Shown: positions 41,099 through 51,520, counted from the first letter of the stretch. The stretch: 64,000 nt of DNA from Xenorhabdus mauleonii (GCF_900113945.1 NZ_FORG01000005.1:186001-250000), one strand, 5' to 3'. Notes: generated by a model not told the origin, from the sequence alone. Made by a program: numbers and translations.

Positions 41099-41965
41099 TC
41101 AGAACATTCGGCGTTTCAACCCCATAATATCAATAATTTTGGTTGAAATTTCTTCGACAGAATAATTGGTCGTATTTAAATAGTTAATTTGATTCTTACG
41201 AAATAGAGCTTCCACTTCAGCAATTTCAACCCGGCATTGGCGCAATGAAGCGTAACGGCTATTTTCCCGCCGCTCTTCCCGAATGGCAGCAAGCCTTTCA
41301 GGACTGATTGTCAGACCAAATAATTTATTCTGAAAAGACTTTAACGCTGCGGGTAACCGAAGATTATCCATATCATCGGCGGTGAATGGGTAGTTGGCAG
41401 CTTGAATACCAAATTGCATGGCAAGATAAAGGCTGGTTGGTGTTTTTCCACAGCGTGATACGCCAAGAATAATCACTTGGGCTTGATCGAGATTGCGTAA
41501 TGAAACACCGTCATCATGGGCGAGGGCATAATCAATGGCAGCAATGCGGGCGTCATATTGCCCCAGGTTTTTTTTAGATAAACCATGAGTCCGGTGTAAT
41601 TCCGGCTTTGGCTCCAGACCTATTTCTTGTTGCAGCGGCGCAACCAATGTTTGAACAATATCCTGACAGAAACCATCACTTTGGGTAATAATATTTTTGA
41701 CTTCATTTGAAATGATGGAATAAAAAACTAATGGCCTGATTTGTGTGTGTTGGTATATCGCGTTTATTTGATCGCGAATTTCCTCTGCCCGCGCTTTGTT
41801 GGTGACAAAAGGTAGAGTGTAGGAAGTAACGGCAATTGGAAACTGGGATAAGACAGCATGACCCAATACTTCGGCAGTGATTGCGGTTCCATCAGAAATA
41901 AAAAATACGCTGCGCTTCAGCGCATCATCTTCTGATGTTATGGGGGTATAAACTTCCATCATCAT
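41099..41965 (-). CDS. ppsR: PEP synthase regulatory kinase/pyrophosphorylase
   Basis: The 288-residue DUF299 protein matches E. coli PpsR (YdiA): [23 protein letters not shown], the P-loop GVSRCGKT (158-165), and [14 protein letters not shown] in the C-terminal part. It both inactivates PpsA by ADP-dependent phosphorylation and reactivates it by phosphorolysis. It is transcribed divergently from its target ppsA. Three tandem ATG codons occupy the start. Confidence 0.95.
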   Translation of the reverse strand: MMMEVYTPITSEDDALKRSVFFISDGTAITAEVLGHAVLSQFPIAVTSYTLPFVTNKARAEEIRDQINAIYQHTQIRPLVFYSIISNEVKNIITQSDGFCQDIVQTLVAPLQQEIGLEPKPELHRTHGLSKKNLGQYDARIAAIDYALAHDDGVSLRNLDQAQVIILGVSRCGKTPTSLYLAMQFGIQAANYPFTADDMDNLRLPAALKSFQNKLFGLTISPERLAAIREERRENSRYASLRQCRVEIAEVEALFRKNQINYLNTTNYSVEEISTKIIDIMGLKRRMF

Positions 41966-42023
41966 CTCTTTTCTTTTATTGTTCGATTTTAACGGTATTT
42001 AATCGGATTTTTTAGCATTATCG

Positions 42024-42114
42024 GCTGAATCGTTTTTAACAAACGCTATCAGAATAACCAGTGTTCTTGATTATATCTATAAAAAAATAATATTGTTGGG
42101 TTGATCGATTCACC
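42024..42114 (+). promoter_or_regulatory. Cra-like sites upstream of ppsA
   Basis: Two matches to the Cra (FruR) operator (core TGAAWCGNTTCA) lie between ppsR and ppsA: GCTGAATCGTTTTTAA at 42024-42039 and, on the minus strand, GGTGAATCGATCAACC at 42099-42114. Cra activates ppsA in E. coli. The second site is the stronger. Confidence 0.6.
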
Positions 42115-42217
42115 TTTCCGTCTCTGGCAAAACAATGTGCTAGTCTATTCCTGCTGTTAAAAGCAGCGATAATTTTTCCGATTTGTACCTCTGAATGTAA
42201 AAAAAGGATAGTTTCTA

Positions 42218-44596
42218 ATGTCCAATAATGGCCTCACCCTAAGCAACGTGCTCTGGTATAACCAATTAGGTATGAATGACGTTAATCGAGTCGGTGGTAA
42301 AAACGCCTCCCTTGGCGAGATGATTACCAATTTAGCTGAACTTGGTGTGTCTGTTCCTAATGGTTTTGCAACAACGGCACAGGCATTTAATGATTTTCTG
42401 GAACAAAGTGGCGTGAACCAGCGTATTTATCAGTTGCTGGATGAAACCAATGTTGATGATGTTAATCAATTGGCGAAGGCTGGCGCACAAATCCGCCAGT
42501 GGGTGATTGATACGCCATTTACGGCGCAGCTTGAGAAAGATATTCGTGATGCTTATCTGCAATTATCTGAAGGCGAGCCTGAGGCCTCTTTCGCAGTGCG
42601 CTCTTCTGCAACAGCAGAAGACATGCCGGATGCCTCTTTTGCCGGACAGCAAGAAACTTTCTTAAATGTGCAGGGCATTGACGCGGTCATGGTTGCTATC
42701 AAGCATGTCTTCGCATCATTATTTAATGATCGCGCTATTTCCTACCGTGTGCATCAAGGATATGACCATCGTGGCGTCGCGCTTTCTGCGGGTATACAAC
42801 GTATGGTGCGTTCAGATTTGGCATCATCAGGCGTGATGTTCACGATTGATACTGAATCTGGTTTTGATCAAGTTGTCTTTATCACATCAGCCTATGGCTT
42901 GGGAGAGATGGTTGTACAAGGGGCCGTGAATCCAGATGAGTTTTATGTTCATAAGCCGACATTATTAAACAATAATCCTGCGATAGTGCGCCGTAATCTG
43001 GGTTCTAAAAAAATACGCATGGTTTATGCGGATAGCAAAGAACATGGAAAACAAGTACGTACGGAAGATGTTTCAGATGAGCTACGCAATCGTTTCTCTT
43101 TAACGGATAGTGAAGTTGAAGCGTTGGCAAGACAGGCTTTATTGATAGAAAAACACTATGGCCGCCCGATGGATATTGAATGGGCGAAAGATGGGCACAA
43201 TGGCAAGCTATATATTGTACAGGCGCGCCCCGAAACTGTTCGTTCAAATCAGCAGGTCATGGAGCGTTACCAACTCAATGAGCAGGGTAATGTCCTGGTA
43301 GAAGGCCGAGCGATCGGGCATCGTATCGGTGTTGGAACAGTGAAGGTAATCCACAATCTCAGCGAAATGGATCGTATCCAGGCCGGTGATGTGCTGGTGA
43401 CAGACATGACTGATCCTGATTGGGAACCTATCATGAAAAAAGCGGCTGCAATTGTCACGAACCGTGGCGGCCGTACTTGTCATGCCGCCATCATTGCCAG
43501 AGAGCTTGGGATCCCGGCTGTAGTTGGTTGCGGCGACGCTACTGAACGTCTGCAAGAAGGCCAGCAGGTGACCGTATCTTGTTCGGAAGGTGATACAGGG
43601 TTTGTTTACCAGAATAAATTGGATTTCAGTGTCCAAAGTTCTCAGGTTGATGAATTGCCAAAACTCGATGTCAAGATCATGATGAATGTGGGAAATCCCG
43701 ATCGTGCATTTGATTTCGCTTGTCTGCCGAATGAAGGAGTAGGTCTGGCTCGTTTGGAATTTATCATTAATCGAATGATTGGTGTTCACCCTCGTGCCTT
43801 GCTCGAATTTTCCCAGCAGTCTCCTGAATTGCAAGAGCAGATTACGTCATTGATGGTGGGTTATGATGACCCGGTTGAATTTTATGTCGGCCGTCTGACG
43901 GAAGGGATTGCAACGTTAGCGGCAGCATTTTGGCCTAAGCGTGTCATTGTTCGGTTGTCAGATTTCAAATCCAATGAATATGCGAATCTGGTCGGTGGGG
44001 ATATGTATGAGCCGCACGAGGAAAATCCGATGTTAGGTTTCCGTGGCGCAGGGCGTTATGTTTCTGACAGTTTCCGCCAGTGCTTTGCTCTGGAGTGCGA
44101 AGCCGTCAAACGGGTGCGTAATATCATGGGATTAACCAATGTTGAAATCATGATCCCATTTGTACGTACTGTCGCTCAGGCTGAAGCTGTTGTAGCCGAA
44201 CTGGCATCTCAGGGGTTGAAGCGCGGTGAAAACGGTCTGAAAGTTATCATGATGTGTGAGATCCCATCAAATGCACTTTTGGCCGATCAATTCCTCGCGC
44301 ATTTTGATGGTTTTTCAATTGGCTCAAATGACATGACACAATTGGCCTTAGGATTAGACCGTGATTCCGGTGTCGTTTCTGAATTGTTCGATGAACGCAA
44401 TGACGCAGTGAAGCAATTACTTTCCATGGCAATTCAGGCAGCTAAACGTCAGGGAAAATATGTTGGTATCTGCGGTCAAGGTCCTTCGGATCACGAAGAC
44501 TTTGCTGAGTGGTTAATGAAAGAAGGAATTGACAGTTTATCGTTGAATCCTGATACCGTAGTGAAAACTTGGATTTCTTTGGCTGGGAATAACTAA
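42218..44596 (+). CDS. ppsA: phosphoenolpyruvate synthase
   Basis: At 792 residues it has the E. coli PpsA length. The N-terminal ATP-grasp part holds [10 protein letters not shown] and [26 protein letters not shown]. The swivelling phosphohistidine domain has [22 protein letters not shown] with catalytic His near 420. The C-terminal PEP/pyruvate barrel has [20 protein letters not shown] and [10 protein letters not shown]. It makes PEP from pyruvate and ATP, feeding gluconeogenesis. PpsR next door regulates its activity. Confidence 0.97.
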   Translation: MSNNGLTLSNVLWYNQLGMNDVNRVGGKNASLGEMITNLAELGVSVPNGFATTAQAFNDFLEQSGVNQRIYQLLDETNVDDVNQLAKAGAQIRQWVIDTPFTAQLEKDIRDAYLQLSEGEPEASFAVRSSATAEDMPDASFAGQQETFLNVQGIDAVMVAIKHVFASLFNDRAISYRVHQGYDHRGVALSAGIQRMVRSDLASSGVMFTIDTESGFDQVVFITSAYGLGEMVVQGAVNPDEFYVHKPTLLNNNPAIVRRNLGSKKIRMVYADSKEHGKQVRTEDVSDELRNRFSLTDSEVEALARQALLIEKHYGRPMDIEWAKDGHNGKLYIVQARPETVRSNQQVMERYQLNEQGNVLVEGRAIGHRIGVGTVKVIHNLSEMDRIQAGDVLVTDMTDPDWEPIMKKAAAIVTNRGGRTCHAAIIARELGIPAVVGCGDATERLQEGQQVTVSCSEGDTGFVYQNKLDFSVQSSQVDELPKLDVKIMMNVGNPDRAFDFACLPNEGVGLARLEFIINRMIGVHPRALLEFSQQSPELQEQITSLMVGYDDPVEFYVGRLTEGIATLAAAFWPKRVIVRLSDFKSNEYANLVGGDMYEPHEENPMLGFRGAGRYVSDSFRQCFALECEAVKRVRNIMGLTNVEIMIPFVRTVAQAEAVVAELASQGLKRGENGLKVIMMCEIPSNALLADQFLAHFDGFSIGSNDMTQLALGLDRDSGVVSELFDERNDAVKQLLSMAIQAAKRQGKYVGICGQGPSDHEDFAEWLMKEGIDSLSLNPDTVVKTWISLAGNN

Positions 44597-44613
44597 CGGA
44601 ATATAACTCTAAT

Positions 44614-44644
44614 AAAAGCCTGTTAAAATATTTGCAGGCTTTTA
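44614..44644 (+). terminator. rho-independent terminator after ppsA
   Basis: AAAAGCCTG and CAGGCTTTT pair around an A/T-rich loop, 17 bases after the ppsA stop, and end in a T-rich stretch. Confidence 0.8.
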
Positions 44645-44730
44645 TATTTTGTATAATAGAATACTTTTTAACAGGGATGCTTAATTACAGAAAACTAAGG
44701 CAGGAAAAAACAAAGGTAGAAAAATTCCAA

Positions 44731-44825
44731 AAAAAAAAGCCTATCATGGGCTGACAGGCAAAGACTACACACAGCAATATATGTATTACTTGGTACACAC
44801 AGCCTATGGCGTTATAGGCTGTGAT
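44731..44825 (-). ncRNA. rprA: RprA small RNA
   Basis: On the minus strand the core GCTGTGTGTAGTCTTTGCC is identical to the conserved segment of E. coli RprA. It is followed by a terminator hairpin (GCCTGTCA paired with TGATAGGC) and a run of ten T (44729-44738 as A on the plus strand). Upstream is a 10-bp hairpin (44798-44823) unlike the E. coli 5' stem. As in E. coli it lies downstream of ydiK on the same strand. RprA is Hfq-dependent, activates rpoS translation and is induced by the Rcs envelope-stress system. The 5' end is estimated. Confidence 0.85.
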
Positions 44826-44891
44826 AGCAATTCACTGGGAAACATTCGTTTCGATGAAAGGAATATTAATTTAATAAGAGAGTTTATTCTT

Positions 44892-44905
44892 TAAGAATCC
44901 TCTTA
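44892..44905 (-). promoter_or_regulatory. Rcs box-like site upstream of rprA
   Basis: TAAGAATCCTCTTA contains a perfect inverted TAAGA/TCTTA and resembles the RcsAB consensus TAAGAATATTCTTA. It lies about 70-80 bases upstream of the estimated RprA start, a plausible activator position. Confidence 0.5.
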
Positions 44906-45076
44906 ATAAATAGAGTCAGGAAAAAGAAATTTTAAGAAAACGACTTTTTTGCAGCAATTTTCAAGAGCGAGTTATTTTTGAGAAGAAATGAATTTATTTT
45001 TCCAATAAGAAACAAGAAATGCATTCACTTATTTTATAATTGCGCAAGAAAATAATATTCTCGCGCAGCTATTTGG

Positions 45077-46186
45077 TTATTTTACATTCTTTTTACTAAA
45101 ATGTTTTTCGGGGGTGAGTGTAATTTTCTCAGGCTTGGGAACTTCATTCATCCATGCCAGCAGTAAGCTGTAGGAAACTGCCAGAACAACTGGGCCAATA
45201 AATAATCCGATAACGCCCAGTGAAAGTATGCCACCGATAACACCTGTGAGAATCAGAATCATGGGCAGGTCAGCACCGAGACGGATCAGGAAAGGCCGCA
45301 GCACACCATCCATTGTGGTCAGAATTACACTCCAGACAACCAAAATGGTTCCCCAAGTTGTATCCCCTGTCCAGTAAAGCCAAGCGATAGAGGGAATGAG
45401 AACCAACAGAGGCCCAAGTTGGGCAACACAGCAAACAAACATCAGTACTGTCAGTAGCATTGGGTAAGGAATGCCGGCGATGGCCAACCCGACACCGCCA
45501 GCAATGGCCTGTACCAGTGCCGTGACAACAATGCCAAGGGCCACAGCACGGATGGATTTCGCTGCCAGCAATACTACGGCATCACCACGTTTATCAGCCA
45601 ATCGGACAGCAAAATGGCGGATGCTCAACATAACCTGTTCGCCTTTCCAATAGAGCAAGACACTGAATACGACCATCAGTGCTAAATGGAAAAGGAAACG
45701 ACCTGCATTGACGGCTTGAGTAAGAAACCATGTCGTCGCTTTGCCAATATAAGGCGGGATTTTATTGAGGAGTATGTTACTGCCATCAGCAATCAGGGCT
45801 TGCCATTTAAGATATAGATCTTCACCAACGACAGGAACACGGTTTAACCATTCCAGGTGTGGTAATTGAATTGCAGAAGGGGACTTTGCCCATGCAATCA
45901 AAGGAGCACTGTTTTCTACCAAACTACCGACCAATAACGCTATAGGAATAACAAATAGTAAGACTAATAATAAAGTCATAATGGTGACAGCTATCCACCG
46001 TCTTCCCCATAAGCGTTGCTGTAATTTTTCTAATAGTGGCCAAGTGGCAATGACAACCATTCCTGCCCAAATAAAGCCAAAAATAAAGGGGCTTAAGACC
46101 CAAAAACTGGTCGTGATGAGCAATAAAATGAAAAATAATGCAAATAATAGTTTGGGCAAGTCTAGGTGTGATTGCGATTTTTCCAT
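45077..46186 (-). CDS. ydiK: AI-2E-family (UPF0118) membrane protein YdiK
   Basis: The 369-residue polytopic protein is close to E. coli YdiK: FIFGFIWAGMVVIATWPLL near the N-terminus, VALGIVVTALVQAIAGGVGLAIAGIPY and LYWTGDTTWGTILVVWSVI later, and GADLPMILILTGVIGGILSLG. About eight helices are seen. The AI-2E exporter family includes TqsA and Na+/H+ antiporter-like members; the substrate of YdiK is unknown. It is divergent from ydiJ. Confidence 0.92.
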   Translation of the reverse strand: MEKSQSHLDLPKLLFALFFILLLITTSFWVLSPFIFGFIWAGMVVIATWPLLEKLQQRLWGRRWIAVTIMTLLLVLLFVIPIALLVGSLVENSAPLIAWAKSPSAIQLPHLEWLNRVPVVGEDLYLKWQALIADGSNILLNKIPPYIGKATTWFLTQAVNAGRFLFHLALMVVFSVLLYWKGEQVMLSIRHFAVRLADKRGDAVVLLAAKSIRAVALGIVVTALVQAIAGGVGLAIAGIPYPMLLTVLMFVCCVAQLGPLLVLIPSIAWLYWTGDTTWGTILVVWSVILTTMDGVLRPFLIRLGADLPMILILTGVIGGILSLGVIGLFIGPVVLAVSYSLLLAWMNEVPKPEKITLTPEKHFSKKNVK

Positions 46187-46391
46187 GAAATAATTTCTCG
46201 TTTAAATTAAATACACTGTTGGCAGTACCAATGGTAATTAACTATACGTTATTTCCCCAATGGCTCAAAATTGATAAATATGTGATATGGTTTAAAGCCT
46301 GCCTGCTCGGAAAGTTGTCTGAGTAACATTATCGAAGATAGTATATAAATAAAGCAATGTGGATACTAATTACAAAAGGGGCAACCTGCCA

Positions 46392-49300
46392 ATGATCCCA
46401 CGTATATCCCAAGCCCCCCATGTCAGTGAACTGACGCAGGATTATTTGACTGCACTGAAAGAAGCTGGTTTTACTGGAGACACCGCCAGCAGCTATGCCG
46501 ATAGGCTGACGATGTCAACAGATAACAGTATTTATCAACTATTGCCACAGGCGATTGTGTTTCCTCGTTCCAGCGCTGATGTCGCACTGCTGGCAAGGGT
46601 TGCCGGAGAAACGCGTTTCCATGCCTTGAATTTTACTCCACGTGGTGGGGGAACAGGTACAAATGGGCAATCACTCAATAATGGCATTGTGGTGGATATG
46701 TCCCGCTACATGAAGCGTATTCTGGAGATCAACCCAGAACAGGGATGGGTTAAGGTTGAAGCGGGTGTTATCAAAGATCAACTCAATCAATATCTAAAAC
46801 CTTATGGTTATTTCTTCTCTCCTGAACTCTCGACCAGCAATCGTGCCACTCTGGGAGGGATGATCAATACAGATGCTTCCGGTCAGGGTTCTCTGGTTTA
46901 TGGTAAAACCTCCGATCATGTACTGGGTGTGCGGGCTGTTTTATTGGGCGGGGAAATGTTTGATACCCGCTCGATGGACACAGCATTAGCGGAATCGATT
47001 GCCAAAGAAGATACAACGATAGGGCGTGTCTATAAAACGGTATTGGAACGATGCCGTGAACAACGAAAATTAATTATTGAGAAATTCCCTAAGCTCAATC
47101 GATTCCTGACCGGGTACGATTTGCGTCATGTGTTTAGCGATGATATGCAATCATTCGATCTGACCAGGATTTTAACCGGCTCTGAAGGCACTTTGGCTTT
47201 TATTACGGAAGCGACTTTGGATATTACGCCGCTGCCAAAAGTCAGGAGGCTGGTGAATGTCAAATATGATTCCTTTGATTCAGCTTTACGCAATGCCTCT
47301 TTTATGGTGGAAGCCAAGGCACTTTCGGTAGAGACGGTGGATTCTAAGGTTCTCAATCTGGCACGCGAAGATATTATTTGGCATTCAGTGAAAGAATTAA
47401 TTACGGATGTGCCCGATAAGGATATGCAAGGGTTGAATATTGTCGAATTCAGCGGCAATGATGTACAGCAAATTGATCAGCAGGTACAGCATCTTTGTTT
47501 GCGTCTTGATGAATTGATGGAAAAAAATGAAGCGGGGATCATTGGCTATCAAACATGCCATGATTTGGCGGACATTGAACGCATTTATGCCATGCGGAAA
47601 AAATCTGTTGGATTACTTGGCAACAGTAAAGGAGCCGCCAAACCTATCCCGTTTGTTGAAGATACCTGTGTTCCGCCACAACACCTTGCCGATTATATAG
47701 CGGAGTTCCGCCAGCTCTTGGATAGCTATCAACTTGATTACGGTATGTTTGGGCATGTTGATGCGGGTGTTTTGCATGTACGTCCGGCACTGGATATGTG
47801 CGATCCTCAGCAAGAAATTCTGATGAAACAGATTTCTGATGAAATTGTCCGTCTAACAGCCAAATATGGTGGTTTGTTATGGGGTGAACATGGCAAGGGT
47901 TTCAGGGCGGAATACAGTTCGGCGTTTTTTGGCGATATTCTCTATAATGAGTTGCGTCGAATAAAAACAGCATTTGATCCCCTTAATCGGTTGAATCCGG
48001 GGAAAATCTGTCCACCCATTGGAATTGATGCCCCGATGATGAGAGTCGATGACATCAAGCGTGGAACTTACGATCGCACAATTCCTGTGAATGTAAGAAA
48101 AACATTTCGCGGCGCGATGGAATGCAACGGGAATGGCTTGTGCTTCAATTTTGATGTCAAAAGCCCAATGTGCCCATCCATGAAAATCAGCCAACACCGT
48201 ATTCATTCACCCAAAGGGCGGGCAACTCTTGTCCGGGAATGGCTGCGGCTTCTAACAGAGCAGGGGGTTGAGCCAAAATTATTGGAGTCAGGGCTGGAAC
48301 AGGAACGCCCCAGCTTGCGAGGGTTGATTGAAAAAACACGCTATAGCTGGCGGGCATGGAAAGGAGAATATGATTTTTCACATGAAGTGAAAGAAGCCAT
48401 GTCGGGTTGTTTGGCTTGTAAGGCTTGTTCAACCCAATGTCCAATCAAGATTGACGTACCTTCATTCCGTGCACGTTTTCTGGCACTTTATCACAGCCGT
48501 TATATGCGTCCATTGCACGATCATATAGTTGCAAATGTTGAACACAGCACACCATTAATGGCAAAGGCTCCGCGGGTATTTAACTTTTTCCTAAAACAGC
48601 CGTGGGTGCAAAAAATTAGCCAGGGCACGATTGGCATGGTTGATTTGCCATTGCTTTCTTATCCAACATTGCAACAACAGCTTGTAGGCCACTATGCCGC
48701 AAGGACAACGCTGGAGCAGTTGGAAACTTTGCCATCATCCCAGCGCGATCAGCATGTCTTGATTGTGCAAGATCCTTTCACAAGTTACCACGACGCGAAG
48801 GTAGTCAGTGATTTTGTGCAGTTAGCTGAAAAATTGGGATATAAGCCGGTTTTACTGCCATTTTCGCCCAATGGGAAAGCCCAGCATGTTAAAGGTTTCC
48901 TGAATCGGTTTGCCAAAACAGCCAATAAAACGGCTGAGTTTCTCAATCGGGTTTCGCGGCTGGATATTCCGATGGTCGGTGTTGATCCTGCTTTGGTGCT
49001 GTGCTACCGAGATGAATATAAAGAGGCGCTTGGCGAACGGAGGGGGAATTTTAACGTTCAGTTGGTACACGAGTGGCTAATGGATATTTTGCAGGACAAA
49101 TTTCCCCAAGGAAAACATGCTGATTCAACATCCAGCCATGATTGGTATTTATTGGGGCACTGTACTGAAGTAACGTCACTGCCTAACAGTGGCAAACAAT
49201 GGGCTGATATTTTTCGTTATTTCGGCCATCAGTTAAACAATATTAATGTGGGATGCTGCGGCATGGCCGGTACATATGGTCATGAAAAGAAAAATCTGAA

Positions 49301-49463
49301 AAATTCACTCGGCATCTACAAACTTTCATGGGCTCCGGCGTTAGACAATCTCTCTGTGGATAATTGTCTGAGTACGGGATATTCATGCCGCAGTCAGGTG
49401 AAACGCATAGAAGGAAAATCAATTAAACACCCATTGCAAGCCTTATTGGAGATAGTGCCGTGA
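46392..49463 (+). CDS. ydiJ: FAD/FeS D-2-hydroxyglutarate dehydrogenase-type oxidoreductase YdiJ
   Basis: From ATG 46392 (MIPRISQAP, as in E. coli) the product has 1023 residues; an upstream GTG at 46359 would add 11 residues with no family support. The N-terminal half is a FAD-linked oxidase (FTPRGGGTGTNGQ, LSTSNRATLGGMINTDASGQGS, LTGSEGTLAF). A ferredoxin-like module has CLACKACSTQCPIKIDVP, and the C-terminal CCG-type region has NVGCCGMAGTYGHE. E. coli YdiJ oxidises D-2-hydroxyglutarate. It overlaps menI by 4 bases. Confidence 0.94.
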   Translation: MIPRISQAPHVSELTQDYLTALKEAGFTGDTASSYADRLTMSTDNSIYQLLPQAIVFPRSSADVALLARVAGETRFHALNFTPRGGGTGTNGQSLNNGIVVDMSRYMKRILEINPEQGWVKVEAGVIKDQLNQYLKPYGYFFSPELSTSNRATLGGMINTDASGQGSLVYGKTSDHVLGVRAVLLGGEMFDTRSMDTALAESIAKEDTTIGRVYKTVLERCREQRKLIIEKFPKLNRFLTGYDLRHVFSDDMQSFDLTRILTGSEGTLAFITEATLDITPLPKVRRLVNVKYDSFDSALRNASFMVEAKALSVETVDSKVLNLAREDIIWHSVKELITDVPDKDMQGLNIVEFSGNDVQQIDQQVQHLCLRLDELMEKNEAGIIGYQTCHDLADIERIYAMRKKSVGLLGNSKGAAKPIPFVEDTCVPPQHLADYIAEFRQLLDSYQLDYGMFGHVDAGVLHVRPALDMCDPQQEILMKQISDEIVRLTAKYGGLLWGEHGKGFRAEYSSAFFGDILYNELRRIKTAFDPLNRLNPGKICPPIGIDAPMMRVDDIKRGTYDRTIPVNVRKTFRGAMECNGNGLCFNFDVKSPMCPSMKISQHRIHSPKGRATLVREWLRLLTEQGVEPKLLESGLEQERPSLRGLIEKTRYSWRAWKGEYDFSHEVKEAMSGCLACKACSTQCPIKIDVPSFRARFLALYHSRYMRPLHDHIVANVEHSTPLMAKAPRVFNFFLKQPWVQKISQGTIGMVDLPLLSYPTLQQQLVGHYAARTTLEQLETLPSSQRDQHVLIVQDPFTSYHDAKVVSDFVQLAEKLGYKPVLLPFSPNGKAQHVKGFLNRFAKTANKTAEFLNRVSRLDIPMVGVDPALVLCYRDEYKEALGERRGNFNVQLVHEWLMDILQDKFPQGKHADSTSSHDWYLLGHCTEVTSLPNSGKQWADIFRYFGHQLNNINVGCCGMAGTYGHEKKNLKNSLGIYKLSWAPALDNLSVDNCLSTGYSCRSQVKRIEGKSIKHPLQALLEIVP

Positions 49464-49873
49464 TTTGGAAACGTAAGATAGATGTGGATTCACTTAATGG
49501 AATGAATCGTAAAAGTATGGTAACGCATGTAGGGATAGAGTTTACCCAGATTGGCGATGATTTTATTGAAGCAACAATGCCTGTTGATGAGCGGACTAAA
49601 CAACCGTTTGGCATTTTGCATGGTGGGGCATCTGTAGTCTTGGCTGAAACACTTGGTTCGTTTGCTGGGTATCTTTGTTCCGAAGGTGAGCAGAAAGTGG
49701 TAGGGGTTGAAATCAATGCTAACCATCTGAAATCTGTCCGTGAAGGTACGGTTAGAGGCCTCTGTAAGCCTATTCATCTTGGCCGCTCACATCAGGTTTG
49801 GCAGATTGATATCTATAATGAACAACAACAATTATGCTGCACATCCCGTCTGACAACGGCTATATTATCTTAG
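49460..49873 (+). CDS. menI: 1,4-dihydroxy-2-naphthoyl-CoA hydrolase
   Basis: The 137-residue hotdog-fold thioesterase starts with GTG 49460, overlapping the ydiJ stop. It matches E. coli MenI (YdiI): MIWKRKI, TKQPFGILHGGASVVLAETLG with catalytic Glu63, and EINANHLKSVREG. It releases DHNA from CoA in menaquinone synthesis. In E. coli the suf operon lies between this gene and ldtE; here ldtE follows after 154 bases. Confidence 0.94.
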   Translation: MIWKRKIDVDSLNGMNRKSMVTHVGIEFTQIGDDFIEATMPVDERTKQPFGILHGGASVVLAETLGSFAGYLCSEGEQKVVGVEINANHLKSVREGTVRGLCKPIHLGRSHQVWQIDIYNEQQQLCCTSRLTTAILS

Positions 49874-50027
49874 TGTTATCCGATTAAGCCGTCTCATTAT
49901 GTTTTTGTTCCTGCCTTTGGATGGCAGGAACAAACTGGCACCGTTTCCCGCGAATAAGATAGAATAGTCCCGCAAAATAGTCTATTAGTTAACCACAGAC
50001 ATTCAAGTATAATTTCAGGAAGCATGT

Positions 50028-51107
50028 ATGAAGCGATTTTTAACTATTGTCGGCATGTGCTTGATTGGCATGTTATCTTTAAGTGGATTGGCTAATATCG
50101 CCCATGCTATCGAGTATCCATTACCACCTGCCAATAGCCGTCTTGTTGGTGAAAACAGTACCTATACTGTGTCCGATGACAACGTCCCGTTGGAATTTAT
50201 AGCAGCGAAGCACCAGATAGGCTTATTGGCAATGTTGGAAGCCAACCCTGGGGTGGATCCCTATTTACCGAAAACTGGCACTGAGCTGATTATTCCATCA
50301 CAAATGTTACTTCCAGATGCACCGCGTCAGGGAATTGTCATCAATCTGGCTGAACTTAGGCTCTATTATTATCCTAAAGAGACAAACCATGTCATCGTAT
50401 ATCCTATTGGCATAGGGCAACTTGGGCGTAATACGCCAACGATGACAACATCGGTCAGTCAGTTAATCAAGCATCCAACATGGACTCCGACTGCCAATAT
50501 TCGCAAAGATTATGCCAGTCGGGGAATTACTCTGCCTACGGTTGTACCCGCTGGGCCAGATAACCCAATGGGAGACTTTGCGTTACGTTTGGCTGCCGGA
50601 CATGGCGAATATCTGATCCACGGTACAAATGCAAATTTCGGCATTGGCATGCGTGTCAGTTCAGGTTGTATTCGTTTGCGGCCTGATGACATTGAAGATT
50701 TGTTCCGTACAGTGCCAAAAGGAACGCGTGTGCAGATCATCAATGAACCGGTAAAATATGCCGTGGAGCCGGATGGCAAACGTTATGTGGAAGTGCATCA
50801 GCCACTGTCGAAGACTGAGTCAGATGATCCACAGTTGATGCCAATTACGCGTTCTACGGGGTTGGTTGAGTTTATTGATAACCCTGCCACAGACGAATTT
50901 ATCGTCGATCAGGCGATTAATCGTCGCTCAGGCATGCCAGTAGAGGTAAATAAAGGCCAAGCTCCAGCCAATCAGAAAGAATTGAACGCTTCAGCACCTG
51001 TTAAAACAGGATCTGCTGAAAATAGCGAAGAAGCCACTTCTGAGATTAAGCCAGCAGAAGTGCCGTCATTGCATCAGCCAGAGCCAATCTATCAACCGAA
51101 CATTTAG
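50028..51107 (+). CDS. ldtE: L,D-transpeptidase (LdtE/YnhG type)
   Basis: This 359-residue exported protein has a signal peptide (1-27, cleavage after AHA), a LysM domain (about 44-91, TYTVSDDNVPLEFIAAKHQ to TELIIPS) and a YkuD catalytic domain. The latter has His198 in LIHGTNANFG and Cys214 in SSGCIRLRPDD. A Pro/Glu-rich tail of some 80 residues follows. Position next to lpp identifies it as LdtE, which makes 3-3 crosslinks in E. coli; attachment of Lpp to peptidoglycan is done by related enzymes, so its exact role here is not proved. AGGAAG precedes the start. Confidence 0.9.
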   Translation: MKRFLTIVGMCLIGMLSLSGLANIAHAIEYPLPPANSRLVGENSTYTVSDDNVPLEFIAAKHQIGLLAMLEANPGVDPYLPKTGTELIIPSQMLLPDAPRQGIVINLAELRLYYYPKETNHVIVYPIGIGQLGRNTPTMTTSVSQLIKHPTWTPTANIRKDYASRGITLPTVVPAGPDNPMGDFALRLAAGHGEYLIHGTNANFGIGMRVSSGCIRLRPDDIEDLFRTVPKGTRVQIINEPVKYAVEPDGKRYVEVHQPLSKTESDDPQLMPITRSTGLVEFIDNPATDEFIVDQAINRRSGMPVEVNKGQAPANQKELNASAPVKTGSAENSEEATSEIKPAEVPSLHQPEPIYQPNI

Positions 51108-51165
51108 CGGTTGTGAGGAAGAACGGGAAACAGTCATTTTTGCTGGAGAACCGGGAGAGATAAAT

Positions 51166-51197
51166 AAAAATGGCGTACAGTGAGTACGCCATTTTTT
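51166..51197. terminator. bidirectional terminator between ldtE and lpp
   Basis: AAAAATGGCGTAC and GTACGCCATTTTTTT form a strong stem with flanking A and T runs, serving both converging genes. Confidence 0.9.
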
Positions 51198-51210
51198 TAT
51201 TAGTACAAGC

Positions 51211-51447
51211 TTATTTCTTGTATGAACGGACTTGGTTATTAAGGCGTTGATTTGCACGAGCTGCTTCGTCTTTAGCTGATTGTACATCAGAACGGATAGA
51301 ACTGAGGTCATTGCTCAGCTGGTCAACTTTAGAACCCAGAGTTTGAACCTGAGAAGCGAGCTGTTCAACTTTAGTCGCGCTCGAACAACCAGCTAACAGA
51401 GTAGAAGCCAGAATTACTGCACCAAATACAACTTTAGTACGATTCAT
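51211..51447 (-). CDS. lpp: major outer-membrane (Braun) lipoprotein
   Basis: The 78-residue precursor has lipobox LLAGC (lipidated Cys21) and a heptad-repeat coiled coil ([24 protein letters not shown]). It ends in Lys78 (RSYKK), the residue that is crosslinked to peptidoglycan. Length and C-terminal Lys match E. coli Lpp. It ties the outer membrane to the cell wall. The upstream region is strikingly like the E. coli lpp promoter and leader. Confidence 0.97.
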   Translation of the reverse strand: MNRTKVVFGAVILASTLLAGCSSATKVEQLASQVQTLGSKVDQLSNDLSSIRSDVQSAKDEAARANQRLNNQVRSYKK

Positions 51448-51479
51448 TACAATACCCTCTAGATTAAGTTAATCTCCAA

Positions 51480-51520
51480 GTAGCTTTCTAAGTATTACAC
51501 AAACTATTTTAGAAAGAGAA
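51480..51520 (-). promoter_or_regulatory. lpp promoter and start of leader
   Basis: On the minus strand TTTGTGTAATACTT is followed by GCTAC-TTGGAGATTAACT, nearly the same as the E. coli lpp promoter and 5' leader. The -10 is TAATACT (plus 51491-51497) and the start site is likely the base opposite 51484. The GAGGGTATT ribosome region before ATG 51447 is also conserved. Confidence 0.75.

Noticed and set aside
43244..43834. 196-codon minus-strand open frame
   Set aside because: Antisense to ppsA with no recognisable domain.
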